Below the pieces are notes generated by a model. That model did not search any database and was not told the origin of the DNA. It saw only the letters and a program-made list of their open reading frames with translations. DNA of 64,000 nucleotides, taken from Gemmatimonadaceae bacterium. Its GTDB lineage: Bacteria > Gemmatimonadota > Gemmatimonadetes > Gemmatimonadales > Gemmatimonadaceae. The DNA lies in assembly GCA_013813715.1 (NCBI GenBank), contig JACCRF010000178.1, forward strand, positions 1 to 64,000. The letters are read 5' to 3'. Positions 7,739 to 15,394 of the stretch are shown here, piece after piece (position 1 is the stretch's first letter; each line of letters opens with the position of its first letter). Position numbers and translations under genes: made by a program.

Positions 7739-9079
7739 ATGAACCGCTCGAATCGTCGTGACTTCGTGGGCACCGCTGCGCGCTTGGCCGTGGCAGGCCC
7801 AGCCGCTTTCGCGGTTCCCGTTGCAGCCCATGACCGTCAAGCGCTCGAGAAGTGGCTTTCGGAGCAGGGCGCGGACTCGCTGAATGACTCGCGTCCACAC
7901 ACCGCGATTGCACAGGACGAATCGTACTGGGCGCGCGTCCGCCGCCTGTACCACCTTCAGCAGGATGTGGTGAATCTCGACAATGGCTGGACAAATCCAG
8001 CACCCGCAGCCGCTGTCGACGAACTCACGCGCGGTGCCCGCAAACTCGAAGGCTTGCCCGCCGAGCATCTGCCAGGTATGTGGGAGCAGGTGAGCACGAC
8101 CAGACTGCGTGCCGCGCTTGCTTCGGCGATGAATGTGCCTGTCGCGGAAATTGCACTCGTGCGGAACGCGACAGAAGCTCTCAATACAGTGTTGCTTGGC
8201 TACCGGCTGAGCGCTGGGGATGAAGTTGTCTGCTCGGTTCACGATTACTACGCTATGCTGGACGCGCTCGAGCAGAGGCGCGCGCGCGATGGCATTGTGC
8301 TCAAAATTATCAACCCTCCGATTCCCGTGCCCTCGGCTGACGCGATAGCATCTCTCTACCGTGATGAAATCGGACAACGAACTCGTCTCGTATTGCTGAC
8401 TCATCCCAGCAATCTTACGGGCCAGCTGCTGCCTGTTCGACGCATCGCAGACATGGCTCACAGCGCCGGTGCACATGTTGTCTTGGACGGCGCACAATCG
8501 CTGGGGCTGCTGGAGGATCCTGTGCGCTCCCTGGGATGCGACTATTATGGCGCAAGCGCCCACAAGTGGCTCGGCACCCCGGTCGGTCTTGGTGTACTGT
8601 GGATGCGTCCCGAGCACGTGAGCGGGATATGGCCGCTCATCCCACCAATGCCGGGCGAGAAGGGAATGGGGCGCTTCGAATGGATCGGAACTGCCCCCGA
8701 ATACATCAACGTCGCATCGCTTCCGGCGCTCGCTGTTCACGCACGGCTCGGCCCGAGTCGCAAGGCTGCACGCCTTGTATACCTCGCTTCGATAGTGCGC
8801 GCGGCGATCGCCCGCTCGTTGCCAGATGCGAGATTCTATGCGTCGGCTCCGACGATGACGCTTGGACTTACGACCTTCGAGCTTCCAGGAGTCGATTCTA
8901 CCAAGCTTCAGCGGGCCCTGCGCGATCGGGAGCACATCCTCGTGCAGGCTATGACGGGTATTCGAAGTGATCCGAGAATTCGGGGAATACGAGTTTCGCC
9001 GAACGTCTACACGTCTACTGCCGAGATCCACCGATTCGCGGAAGCTTGCATCCGTCAGGTTTCGGCGATGCGGGCGTAG
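7739..9079 (+). CDS. secreted class V aminotransferase-like PLP enzyme
   Basis: 446 aa from ATG 7739. GTG 7736 is possible; the track start at 7490 reads through IS91 debris. The N-terminus MNRSNRRDFVGTAARLAVAG resembles a Tat signal (N-R-R-D-F followed by a hydrophobic stretch), suggesting export of the folded, cofactor-loaded protein. The rest is a class V aminotransferase/cysteine-desulfurase fold: EIALVRNATEALNTVL, LLTHPSNLTGQLLP, the PLP-nitrogen Asp in VVLDGAQS (D250), and the Schiff-base Lys in SAHKWLGTP (K276). Relatives include isopenicillin-N-epimerase-like proteins. The substrate is unknown. It lies between two copies of the 42-bp repeat. Confidence 0.75.
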   Translation: MNRSNRRDFVGTAARLAVAGPAAFAVPVAAHDRQALEKWLSEQGADSLNDSRPHTAIAQDESYWARVRRLYHLQQDVVNLDNGWTNPAPAAAVDELTRGARKLEGLPAEHLPGMWEQVSTTRLRAALASAMNVPVAEIALVRNATEALNTVLLGYRLSAGDEVVCSVHDYYAMLDALEQRRARDGIVLKIINPPIPVPSADAIASLYRDEIGQRTRLVLLTHPSNLTGQLLPVRRIADMAHSAGAHVVLDGAQSLGLLEDPVRSLGCDYYGASAHKWLGTPVGLGVLWMRPEHVSGIWPLIPPMPGEKGMGRFEWIGTAPEYINVASLPALAVHARLGPSRKAARLVYLASIVRAAIARSLPDARFYASAPTMTLGLTTFELPGVDSTKLQRALRDREHILVQAMTGIRSDPRIRGIRVSPNVYTSTAEIHRFAEACIRQVSAMRA

Positions 9080-9114
9080 CGATCGGGCTGCCCGCCGGGT
9101 CAGCAGGCCCTCGA

Positions 9115-9993
9115 TCAGCGCTTGCGGATCCCTTTTGCCCACACCTCGTCGTCCTCGCCTCTCACGACAAGGCTGACCGCTTTGCCGTTCGCGCGCGTGA
9201 ACTCGAAAACCATCTCGGGTTTCAGTACTTCGTAGAGCTCCCCTTTGTCGTCGTACACTCCGGGAGCGAACCAGTCCGGAGCGATTCGGACCAGGGCGAA
9301 CTTCTTGAAGTACGGATCCGCGGGCTTCCACTCTCCCTTCAGCGTTCCATCTTCGTGGGAGATCGTAAGCGTTGATACCTTGCCCGGCTTTCCCGTAGAA
9401 TCCTGCTCGGTGTAAGTGTACCGGCCCAGATATGGAGTCGCGTCGCCGGCGGGAAGCGTCATCACCAGCGACGGCTCGACTTCGACGTTTATCGGAATCC
9501 GGACTCGCTCCCATTGCATCGCGAGCGTGCCGCCACTCATACGAAGCTCGGGCATCGACCAAGTGAGAACGTCGGTGAACGGAACCGCTTCTACGCGGGC
9601 CGGGAATCGAATCTGTTTCACGCCCGAGTCGGGCGGCTCCATATGATATCGACGGGCGTCAGGCTCCAGCACGACGGTCCAGTCGCCAGTCTTTCGAACG
9701 ACCATCCATACTGAATACTTCCCCTTCGCGACTGGCTTTCCATTGAGTTTGATGTTCCTGTTGACATCGAATGTCGTCGCCCAGTTAGCGCCCGGCGTCC
9801 ACACCTCGTCCCAGCGAACTGCTTTCGTTCCAAAGAGCGGGTCGCGTCCACGCGATCGGGGGCGGGAATACTCGACGACGATCTTCGTCCCGTCGATCAT
9901 CTGGGACATCACCCCGATCTCGCTCGCCCGAATCTGTGCGGCGAGAGGAAGGGGGAGAACGAGTGATGCAAGTAAAGCGATACGAATGATCAT
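9115..9993 (-). CDS. DUF2911 secreted protein
   Basis: 292 aa with signal peptide MIIRIALLASLVLPLPLAAQ. The mature part (SEIGVMSQMIDGTKIVVEYS, PRSRGRDPLFG, VWTPGANWATTFDVNRNIKL, KGKYSVWMVVRKTGDWTVVL) is the DUF2911 signature, a periplasmic family of unknown function found in Bacteroidota and Gemmatimonadota. The C-terminal half (YLGRYTYTEQDSTGKPGKVS and onward) resembles the beta-barrel extension seen in some members. It is convergent with the aminotransferase-like gene, and a small CxCxC protein lies upstream on the same strand. Confidence 0.8.
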   Translation of the reverse strand: MIIRIALLASLVLPLPLAAQIRASEIGVMSQMIDGTKIVVEYSRPRSRGRDPLFGTKAVRWDEVWTPGANWATTFDVNRNIKLNGKPVAKGKYSVWMVVRKTGDWTVVLEPDARRYHMEPPDSGVKQIRFPARVEAVPFTDVLTWSMPELRMSGGTLAMQWERVRIPINVEVEPSLVMTLPAGDATPYLGRYTYTEQDSTGKPGKVSTLTISHEDGTLKGEWKPADPYFKKFALVRIAPDWFAPGVYDDKGELYEVLKPEMVFEFTRANGKAVSLVVRGEDDEVWAKGIRKR

Positions 9994-10039
9994 GAAATTC
10001 CCATTCAGGGTAGGCGATCAGGAGCGCTGATGCGTTCTA

Positions 10040-10291
10040 TCAGCCGAACTTGGCGTCGATCGCGGCACGAATCTGGTCGAGCGATTTGCCTTCCTTGTGC
10101 AGCCTTACCGCCAGCCGGCCCTGGCCCTGGCAGACAATGCAGTCTCGCGCCATTCCCTTGCCTTCGTAGCAGGATAGGAGGGAATAGAATTCGGGCGGAT
10201 TCGTGCAACCACAGTTGCACCGGAGACCATCGACGACTTGCGGAATTTCACGAATTGAATCGAACAGCGGGATCAGCTTCGGCGAGTTCAC
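10040..10291 (-). CDS. small PCYCGC-like cysteine-motif protein
   Basis: 83 aa. The core DGLRCNCGCTNPPEFYSLLS, then CYEGKGMARDCIVCQGQGRL, has a CxCxC cluster and a later CxxC, as in PCYCGC-motif proteins; the LRCNCGC start also recalls the heme-ligating motif of CcmH. The C-terminal helix HKEGKSLDQIRAAIDAKFG fits those families. There is no signal peptide, so it is either cytosolic or 5'-truncated. Upstream, the 42-bp repeat begins only 6 bp from the start codon, and the original 5' end may have been replaced by it. Metal or heme binding is inference. Confidence 0.6.
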   Translation of the reverse strand: MNSPKLIPLFDSIREIPQVVDGLRCNCGCTNPPEFYSLLSCYEGKGMARDCIVCQGQGRLAVRLHKEGKSLDQIRAAIDAKFG

Positions 10292-10296
10292 TCATT

Positions 10297-10338
10297 TATG
10301 CGCGCCCCTGGCGCGAGGGGCGTCATCAACGCGTTGCG
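10297..10338 (+). repeat. 42-bp direct repeat copy 2 (solo IS91-type end)
   Basis: This is a perfect copy of 7592-7633, including the GCCCCT/AGGGGC hairpin, with no transposase next to it. It lies between the small CxCxC gene and an attC-like hairpin, and together with copy 1 brackets 2.7 kb. Confidence 0.75.
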
Positions 10339-10365
10339 GGCGGGATGTTCGAACGCATCTTTGTG

Positions 10366-10462
10366 GTATGACACTCGTTGAAGCTGACAAGCGATTTGCG
10401 GAAGCGCGCCTTGCGCGCAATTGTATGAATCGCTCGCAGCTTCTTAACTTTCGGCGTTATAC
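10366..10462 (+). repeat. attC-like cruciform site
   Basis: The outer ends GTATGAC and GTTATAC pair 6 of 7. Two inner boxes pair perfectly: GAAGCTG (10380) with CAGCTTC (10437), and AGCGATT (10390) with AATCGCT (10428), separated by a small internal loop. The tip is GCGCGC-CTT-GCGCGC. The order of cores and inner boxes is that of integron attC sites, although both cores are one or two bases off consensus. A toxin-antitoxin pair starts 68 bp downstream. Confidence 0.45.
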
Positions 10463-10529
10463 AGCTACAGGCTTGCGCGCGACTGTATGGAAATGGTACG
10501 TTGTGGCCCCCCCGCTGAGGAGCCACCTG

Positions 10530-10748
10530 ATGGCCAGGCCACGTCGCATGCTGAAGCGCAAAAACATGCTTATGGACCAGCGTAAGCTGAACATGGCGAA
10601 GGCCGTGCTAGGGGTTGAGACCGAGACCGCCGCGGTGGAGGCTGCACTGGATATGGTCGTGTTCCGGGCCGAGGTGTTCCGCGGACTGGACGAACTTGCG
10701 GCGGCCGGTGGCGTGGCGAGCATTGAACCCATTCGCCGCACCGGGTGA
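10530..10748 (+). CDS. antitoxin, VapB-like
   Basis: 72 aa from ATG 10530, which follows a gctgaggag RBS; the longer track ORF runs through the attC-like hairpin. The sequence (MARPRRMLKRKNMLMDQRKL, NMAKAVLGVETETAAVEAAL, ending GGVASIEPIRRTG) resembles short antitoxins of the VapB family in which L-x-x-x-x-x-A-x-x-x-L-G-x-x-T-E-T-x-A-V-x-x-A-L is a ribbon-helix-helix. Its TGA overlaps the toxin start GTG by two bases (GTGA). The toxin is frameshifted, so the antitoxin may no longer have a partner. Confidence 0.7.
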   Translation: MARPRRMLKRKNMLMDQRKLNMAKAVLGVETETAAVEAALDMVVFRAEVFRGLDELAAAGGVASIEPIRRTG

Positions 10749-11174
10749 TCTACACGCTGGACACGAATGTGGTCGTTGACGCGCTTCGGGCAATCGCGTG
10801 AGTTGGACCGTCTCAAGACTTTTTTGAGCTGGGCTCTCCCATCGACGATGCTGTCCAGTGTCGTTGTCGCCGAACTCACCACGGGCGCAGGCACTGACCG
10901 GGCGCGGCGAGTTCTGGACGACGCTGTCCTGACGCCGTTCGATCGGCGGGGCCGCATCGTCGCGCCCTCGGCGGCGGCATCGCGGCGTACCGGCGCTCTC
11001 TTGGCACGCTCCGGCGCGACCGGGCTCACCGCGAGTCGCCAGAACGATGCGCTCCTCGCCACGCAAGCGCGCGAGCGGGGTTGGGTTGTCGTCACCCGCG
11101 ATCGCGATCTTCGGATGCTGCGCCCTCTGATCAGCGGGCTCCAGGTCGCCGCGCCGTATCCGGATCGCCCTTGA
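10745..11174 (+). pseudogene. vapC: VapC-like PIN toxin, frameshifted
   Basis: GTG 10745 starts VIYTLDTNVVVDALR (the PIN-domain start with its first metal-binding Asp) but meets TGA at 10801. One frame over the protein continues as QSRELDRLKTFLSWALP, VVVAELTTG (conserved Glu), RQNDALLATQARERGWVVVT and RDRDLRML (C-terminal Asp residues). The two halves join cleanly if one G is removed from the GGG near 10789, giving about 142 aa, normal for VapC. All four acidic positions of the RNase site are present across the two frames. It is either a real inactivation, a sequencing error, or rarely a recoding site. Confidence 0.8.
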
Positions 11175-11456
11175 CGGGTGCGAGCTGGATACGCCACCGC
11201 GGTCCATGTGTTCCCAGCATGGGCGATAATCCGGAGGTAAGAGTCCTCCCGGAACCTTGCTGCCGGAGATCGCCCGTTCAGCGCTGGAGGTCGTAATTCA
11301 GCACCTTTACCCCGGTCGTTCCACGCCTGAGATTCCCAACAAGCGAGCGCCGTGGACTAGTAGGCCGCTCGGCGGGTCGCGGCGGGTGAAGGACTCGACC
11401 GCCGCTCGGCATCATCGACGCCACCGGCCGCGCAGTCGGGCGCTAACTATCTTGAG

Positions 11457-12617
11457 CTACACAACCGCACGAATTCCCGCGAGCCGTTCGGCCGCCCTCT
11501 CGAGCGTCTCCCTCTTCTTGCAGAACGCAAACCGCGTCACTGCCTCACCCAGCTTTGGCTCGTGATAGAAGCTCGTCCCCGGCACCGTAGCGACACCGAC
11601 CTCCTTCGCCAGCCACATCGCGAACTCCACTCCCCGCAGGTCGCTCAGCTCCGTGAAATCGGCAAGTATGTAATACGCACCTTCCGGTGCCGAGAACTTG
11701 AACCCCGCTTCCTGTAACGCCGATACCATCACGTCCCGCCGCTCACGGTACTCCAGGGCTATTCCGTTGTAGTACTCGGTGCCGAATGCCATCCCGATCG
11801 CGCCCGCCGCCTGGAGCGGAGCCGGCGCGCCGACGGTAAGAAAGTCGTGCACCTTGCGGATGGGCGACGTCATCTCGAACGGCGCCACCGCGTACCCCAG
11901 CCGCCATCCGGTGCAGCTGAAGGTCTTCGACAACCCCGAAATCGTCACCGTCCGCTCGCGCATTCCCGGCCACGTCGCGAGGCAGTGATGACTGCCCGCG
12001 TAGCGGATGTGCTCGTAGATCTCGTCGGTGATCGCGATCGCGTCGTGCTGCTGGCACAGCTGAGCGATGAGCGAAATCTCGTCCCGCGTGAACACCCGCC
12101 CGGTGGGATTGTGCGGCGTATTCACGACGATCGCGCGGGTCCTGTCCGAGAACGCCGCGGCCAGCTTCGCGGGGTCGAGCCTCCATTCGAGCCCTTCGAG
12201 CGGAACGAACACCGGCTTCGCGCCGGCGAGAATCGCGTCGGGTCCGTAGTTCTCGTAGAACGGCTCGAACACGATCACTTCGTCGCCCGGATCGATGAGC
12301 GCGAGGAAAACCGCCGCCATGGCTTCGGTCGCGCCGCAGGTCACGGTTATCTCGCGATCGGGATCGACTTCCATTCCGTACCATTTTCTGTACTTCTCGG
12401 CGATTGCGAGCCGCAGAGCGGGCGTGCCCCACGTGATCGCGTACTGGTTGATGTCGCCATGGATCGCCGCGCACGCGGCGTCCTTCATCGGCGCGGGCAT
12501 CGGGAAATCGGGGAATCCCTGAGCGAGGTTAACGGCGCCGTGGGCGTTGGCGACCCGTGTCATCTCACGGATGACGGACTCCTGGAAAGTCGAGGCGCGG
12601 TGGGCTGTATTGATCAT
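11457..12617 (-). CDS. class I/II pyridoxal-phosphate aminotransferase
   Basis: 386 aa from Met at 12617 (MINTAHRASTFQESVIREMT); the track ORF extends upstream only by chance. Fold type I: NLAQGFPDFPMP, TVTCGATEAM, VVNTPHNPTGRVF, ITDEIYEHI, and the PLP lysine in SGLSKTFSCTGWRLGY (K231). The LAQGFPDF opening and C-terminal KEVGVATVPGTSFY fit the methionine/kynurenine aminotransferase group (YbdL-like) rather than AspC. The exact amino donor is not readable from sequence. It is transcribed away from the neighbouring vapBC pair. Confidence 0.9.
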   Translation of the reverse strand: MINTAHRASTFQESVIREMTRVANAHGAVNLAQGFPDFPMPAPMKDAACAAIHGDINQYAITWGTPALRLAIAEKYRKWYGMEVDPDREITVTCGATEAMAAVFLALIDPGDEVIVFEPFYENYGPDAILAGAKPVFVPLEGLEWRLDPAKLAAAFSDRTRAIVVNTPHNPTGRVFTRDEISLIAQLCQQHDAIAITDEIYEHIRYAGSHHCLATWPGMRERTVTISGLSKTFSCTGWRLGYAVAPFEMTSPIRKVHDFLTVGAPAPLQAAGAIGMAFGTEYYNGIALEYRERRDVMVSALQEAGFKFSAPEGAYYILADFTELSDLRGVEFAMWLAKEVGVATVPGTSFYHEPKLGEAVTRFAFCKKRETLERAAERLAGIRAVV

Positions 12618-12864
12618 CTGGGGTCGGAAGCGATTACCGGAGAAGTTATCCCGTGAGTTACCCTGAAGGGAACTTGCGCCGCACTCTCCTACGTATAGAT
12701 TATGATATATACCAGTGCGGACGGGCGGGGGGATGAAGAAGAAGAAAGAGACAAAAAGAGAGCCGAAAGAGAAGAGCTTGAAACCGGAAACGTCGCTGAG
12801 GCGCCTGATAGAGGTGGCGAGAAAGGCGCCGATAGCAGCGCGGAAGCCCGCTCTGGAAGGGGGG

Positions 12865-13113
12865 ATGAAGAAAGCGTCCCTGTTCATGAACGGGCGCAGC
12901 CAGGCTGTGCGGCTCCCAAAGGAGTTTCGGTTCGAGGGTACCCATGTATACGCGCGAAAGGACGGAAATCGGGTGATTCTTTCGCCAGAAGACGACAGGA
13001 TCGAGAGGCTTATCGCGTTGATCGGATCGGCGCCGGATTTTCCTGATATCCCCAGGGACCCACCCGAACCGATACGCCCCGAGATCAGGGAGTTCTTCGG
13101 TGTTTCTGATTGA
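12865..13113 (+). CDS. vapB: VapB-type AbrB-fold antitoxin
   Basis: 82 aa from ATG 12865, chosen because a purine-rich ggaagggggg lies directly upstream and because the AbrB/MazE swapped-hairpin fold starts here: [20 protein letters not shown], then [18 protein letters not shown]. The C-terminal tail ([16 protein letters not shown]) wraps the toxin in this family. The frame is open to 12715 and would add a 50-residue Lys-rich extension ([20 protein letters not shown]), with another plausible start at 12733. The gene overlaps the toxin by 14 bp. The AT-rich stretch 12695-12716 is the likely promoter/operator, and autoregulation is usual for this family. Confidence 0.85.
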   Translation: MKKASLFMNGRSQAVRLPKEFRFEGTHVYARKDGNRVILSPEDDRIERLIALIGSAPDFPDIPRDPPEPIRPEIREFFGVSD

Positions 13114-13498
13114 CAGCAGCACCTGCATTTCGATCCTGAGAAATCGGCTCCCTCACGCGACGGAACGCCTCCGCGCAACTCACATCGAGGATCTGGCCAT
13201 TTCTTCGATCAGCGCCGCGGAGCTGTATCACGGCGCATCAAGGAGTGTCGACTCCGAACGCGAGATCAGGAGAATTCAGGACCTGTTGACTCTTGTTCGG
13301 CTGGTCGAATTCGGGAGCGATGCGGCGATCTCGTATGGATTCGTGCGCAGCGTTCTGGAGCGAACAGGTCAGGTCATTGGCTTGATGGACATGCTGATCG
13401 CGGCCCACGCTCTGGCGAAAGGAGCGATCGTCGTCACGCACAACACCCGCGAATTTCGGCGTGTGCCAGGCCTGGAAGTGGAAGACTGGAATGCGTGA
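13100..13498 (+). CDS. vapC: VapC-type PIN-domain toxin
   Basis: 132 aa, GTG start inside the antitoxin gene. PIN RNase residues are all visible: [13 protein letters not shown] (first Asp), [10 protein letters not shown] (Glu), [20 protein letters not shown] (Asp), and [17 protein letters not shown] (the last acidic position is occupied by N-T-x-E-F, as in many VapC). It resembles VapC proteins of the tRNA(fMet)-cleaving group, but the target is unproven. With the 12865 antitoxin it makes an apparently intact module, in contrast to the two broken modules further left. It ends 12 bp from the convergent ruvA. Confidence 0.88.
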   Translation: MFLIDSSTCISILRNRLPHATERLRATHIEDLAISSISAAELYHGASRSVDSEREIRRIQDLLTLVRLVEFGSDAAISYGFVRSVLERTGQVIGLMDMLIAAHALAKGAIVVTHNTREFRRVPGLEVEDWNA

Positions 13499-13510
13499 AA
13501 CGTCTGCGAA

Positions 13511-14110
13511 CTACCGTCCTCCCAGCTTCGCCAGCGCCGACCTGATGAGATCAGTCGCCGAAAGGCCGCCCCCCCCCGCGTCCAGCGCCGCGCGTACTCC
13601 CTTTTCAGCGTCACCATTGGAGTAGCCGAGCGAGATCAACGCCCGCAACGCATCCTCCGACGCGCCGGCTGCGGGACGCGCCTTGCCCGGCTCCTCACCG
13701 CCGATCGAATCCAGCTTGTCGGCGAGGTCGAGTATCAGCCGCTCCGCTTTCTTGCGCCCCACCCTCGGAACGCGCTGAAGGGTCGGGATGTCCTTTTCCT
13801 GAATCGCGCGCACGAGACGTTGCGGGGAAAGCGCGGACATGAGTCCGAGCGCGAGCGACGGCCCGACACCATTTGCCGTGAGCAGCTTCTGGAACAGCCG
13901 ACGCTCGAACACCGTCGAGAATCCGAAAAGCTGCCAGGCGTCCTCCTTCACGACGAGCGACGTGTGAAGAAAGATCTGCTCGCCCTGCTTCGGCAGCGTC
14001 TCGAAAACACCGAGCGGAATCAGGAGCTCGTAGGCGACGCCGCCGGCCGTCATCACCTCGACGCGATCCAAGTCCTTCGTGGCCAGGGTCCCTGTGAGCT
14101 GCGAGATCAT
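13511..14110 (-). CDS. ruvA: Holliday junction helicase subunit RuvA
   Basis: 199 aa, normal length. The OB domain starts MISQLTGTLATKDLDRVEVM, followed by the two helix-hairpin-helix motifs (LLTANGVGPSLALGLMSALS and TLQRVPRVGRKKAERLILDL) that contact the Holliday junction, and a C-terminal UBA-like domain (ASEDALRALISLGYSNGDAE) that binds RuvB. It follows ruvC with a 4-bp ATGA overlap, the classic ruvC-ruvA arrangement. ruvB is not in the window, at least not adjacent. Confidence 0.95.
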   Translation of the reverse strand: MISQLTGTLATKDLDRVEVMTAGGVAYELLIPLGVFETLPKQGEQIFLHTSLVVKEDAWQLFGFSTVFERRLFQKLLTANGVGPSLALGLMSALSPQRLVRAIQEKDIPTLQRVPRVGRKKAERLILDLADKLDSIGGEEPGKARPAAGASEDALRALISLGYSNGDAEKGVRAALDAGGGGLSATDLIRSALAKLGGR

Positions 14111-14640
14111 CTTCGCAGCGGGACCGTCCGCGCCGGCCTCGCGTCCATCTCCCGGTCGATGCGCGGAAGCGCGGCGATCATCAGGTACGCGAGCGCGGCC
14201 GCGACGCCGTCGGACGCATCAGCCGGCTCCGGCGCCGTCTTCAACCTGAGCAGTCGCGCAACCATGAACTGCACCTGCTCCTTCGTCGCCCCACCCGTGC
14301 CCACCACCGCCTTCTTGATCTCTGCCGGCGGATACTCGGCGATCTCGAGCCGGGCGTTCGCCGCGGCAAGCAGAATCACGCCGCGCGCATGGCCGAGCAC
14401 GACGGTGGTGCGCACGTTCCGCGCATAGAACACATCTTCGATCGCGAGCACGTGGGGACAGTGACGCTGTATCAGCTCCGCGATTCCCGCGTGAATCTCC
14501 TGAAGCCGCGACGCGAGTGAGTCCCGCGGACGCGTCCGGATGATACCGCATTCGACGAGCCGCGGCGGCACCATCCGCTCGCCCACCACCACTCCGTATC
14601 CGGTGACGGCCGTTCCCGGATCGATCCCAAGGACAATCAC
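14107..14640 (-). CDS. ruvC: Holliday junction resolvase RuvC
   Basis: 177 aa. The DEDD nuclease core is visible: VLGIDPGTAVTGYGVV (first Asp), LAIEDVFYARNVRTTVVLGH (Glu), and the C-terminal DASDGVAAALAYLM (Asp pair). It cuts Holliday junctions bound by RuvAB. It overlaps both ruvA (downstream) and yebC (upstream) by four bases, implying coupled translation. Confidence 0.95.
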   Translation of the reverse strand: MIVLGIDPGTAVTGYGVVVGERMVPPRLVECGIIRTRPRDSLASRLQEIHAGIAELIQRHCPHVLAIEDVFYARNVRTTVVLGHARGVILLAAANARLEIAEYPPAEIKKAVVGTGGATKEQVQFMVARLLRLKTAPEPADASDGVAAALAYLMIAALPRIDREMDARPARTVPLRR

Positions 14641-15365
14641 TCAGGTTCTATAGAACAATTGGCGGCCACCTTCTGGACGTCGTCGAGGTCCTCGAGCTCC
14701 TCCAGCAGTTTCACCAGCGAGTCGGCGGTCTTGCCGCTCACGCTCACGAGATTCTTCGGCACCGAGGCAATCTCTGCTTCGGCGACCTCGTAGCCCTTCG
14801 CCTCGAGCGCTGTTCTCACCCCGTGCATGCCCGCCGGGTCGGTCGTGATCTCGTACTGATCCTCCTCGGCATTGAAATCCTCTGCCCCCGCGTCGAGCGC
14901 CGCCTCGAGCGCTTCATCCTCGGGATACTTCGTCGAGTCGAGGTAGAGCTGGCCCTTCCGCTCGAACATCCACGACACCGAGTTTGCTGCGCCGAGATTG
15001 CCGCCCGCGCGCGAGAGTTTGTGCCGAATCTCGGCGACGGTGCGGTTTGCGTTGTCAGTCAGCGCGAAGATGAGGATTGCCACGCCGCCCGGTCCGTAGC
15101 CCTCGTAGGTGACCTCGGCGTACTCAACCCCTTCCAGCTCCCCGGTGCCCTTTTTTACCGCGCGCTCGATGTTGTCCTTCGGCATCGAGGCCGCCTTCGC
15201 AGCTTCGATCGCAGTGCGAAGCCGTGGGTTTCCTGTGGGATCGCCGCCGCCCAGTTTGGCGGCCATCGTGATCTCCCGGATGAGCTTGGTGAAATGCGCG
15301 CCGCGCTTCGCGTCAGCGGCCGCCTTGTAATGCTTGATCTGCTTCCACTTGCTGTGACCGGCCAT
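14637..15365 (-). CDS. yebC: YebC/PmpR-family transcriptional regulator or translation factor
   Basis: 242 aa. It opens with the diagnostic MAGHSKWKQIKHYKAAADAK, continues GGDPTGNPRLRTAIEAAKAA, MPKDNIERAVKKG and YEGYGPGGVAILI, and ends EELEDLDDVQKVAANC. The family was described as DNA-binding regulators, and related proteins help ribosomes through proline stretches. It heads the yebC-ruvC-ruvA operon, an arrangement common across bacteria. Confidence 0.95.
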   Translation of the reverse strand: MAGHSKWKQIKHYKAAADAKRGAHFTKLIREITMAAKLGGGDPTGNPRLRTAIEAAKAASMPKDNIERAVKKGTGELEGVEYAEVTYEGYGPGGVAILIFALTDNANRTVAEIRHKLSRAGGNLGAANSVSWMFERKGQLYLDSTKYPEDEALEAALDAGAEDFNAEEDQYEITTDPAGMHGVRTALEAKGYEVAEAEIASVPKNLVSVSGKTADSLVKLLEELEDLDDVQKVAANCSIEPE

Positions 15366-15394
15366 GTTCTCTAAAGAGTTGTGTGCCTGAGTGT

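Noticed and set aside
7661-9562. 633-aa minus-strand ORF
   Set aside because: It is antisense to the PLP enzyme and part of the DUF2911 gene, with Arg/Ser-rich composition and no domain.
11283-11313. kinase-like VKVLNYDLQR reading
   Set aside because: Only ten residues resemble the DFG region, with no flanking kinase motifs; probably chance.
11175-11456. attC or terminator after the frameshifted toxin
   Set aside because: I looked for a core GTTRRRY with paired arms and for a hairpin plus T-run and found neither.
12618-13178. N-terminal extension of the class I aminotransferase ORF
   Set aside because: It is antisense to vapBC, lacks homology to aminotransferases, and a normal start exists at 12617.
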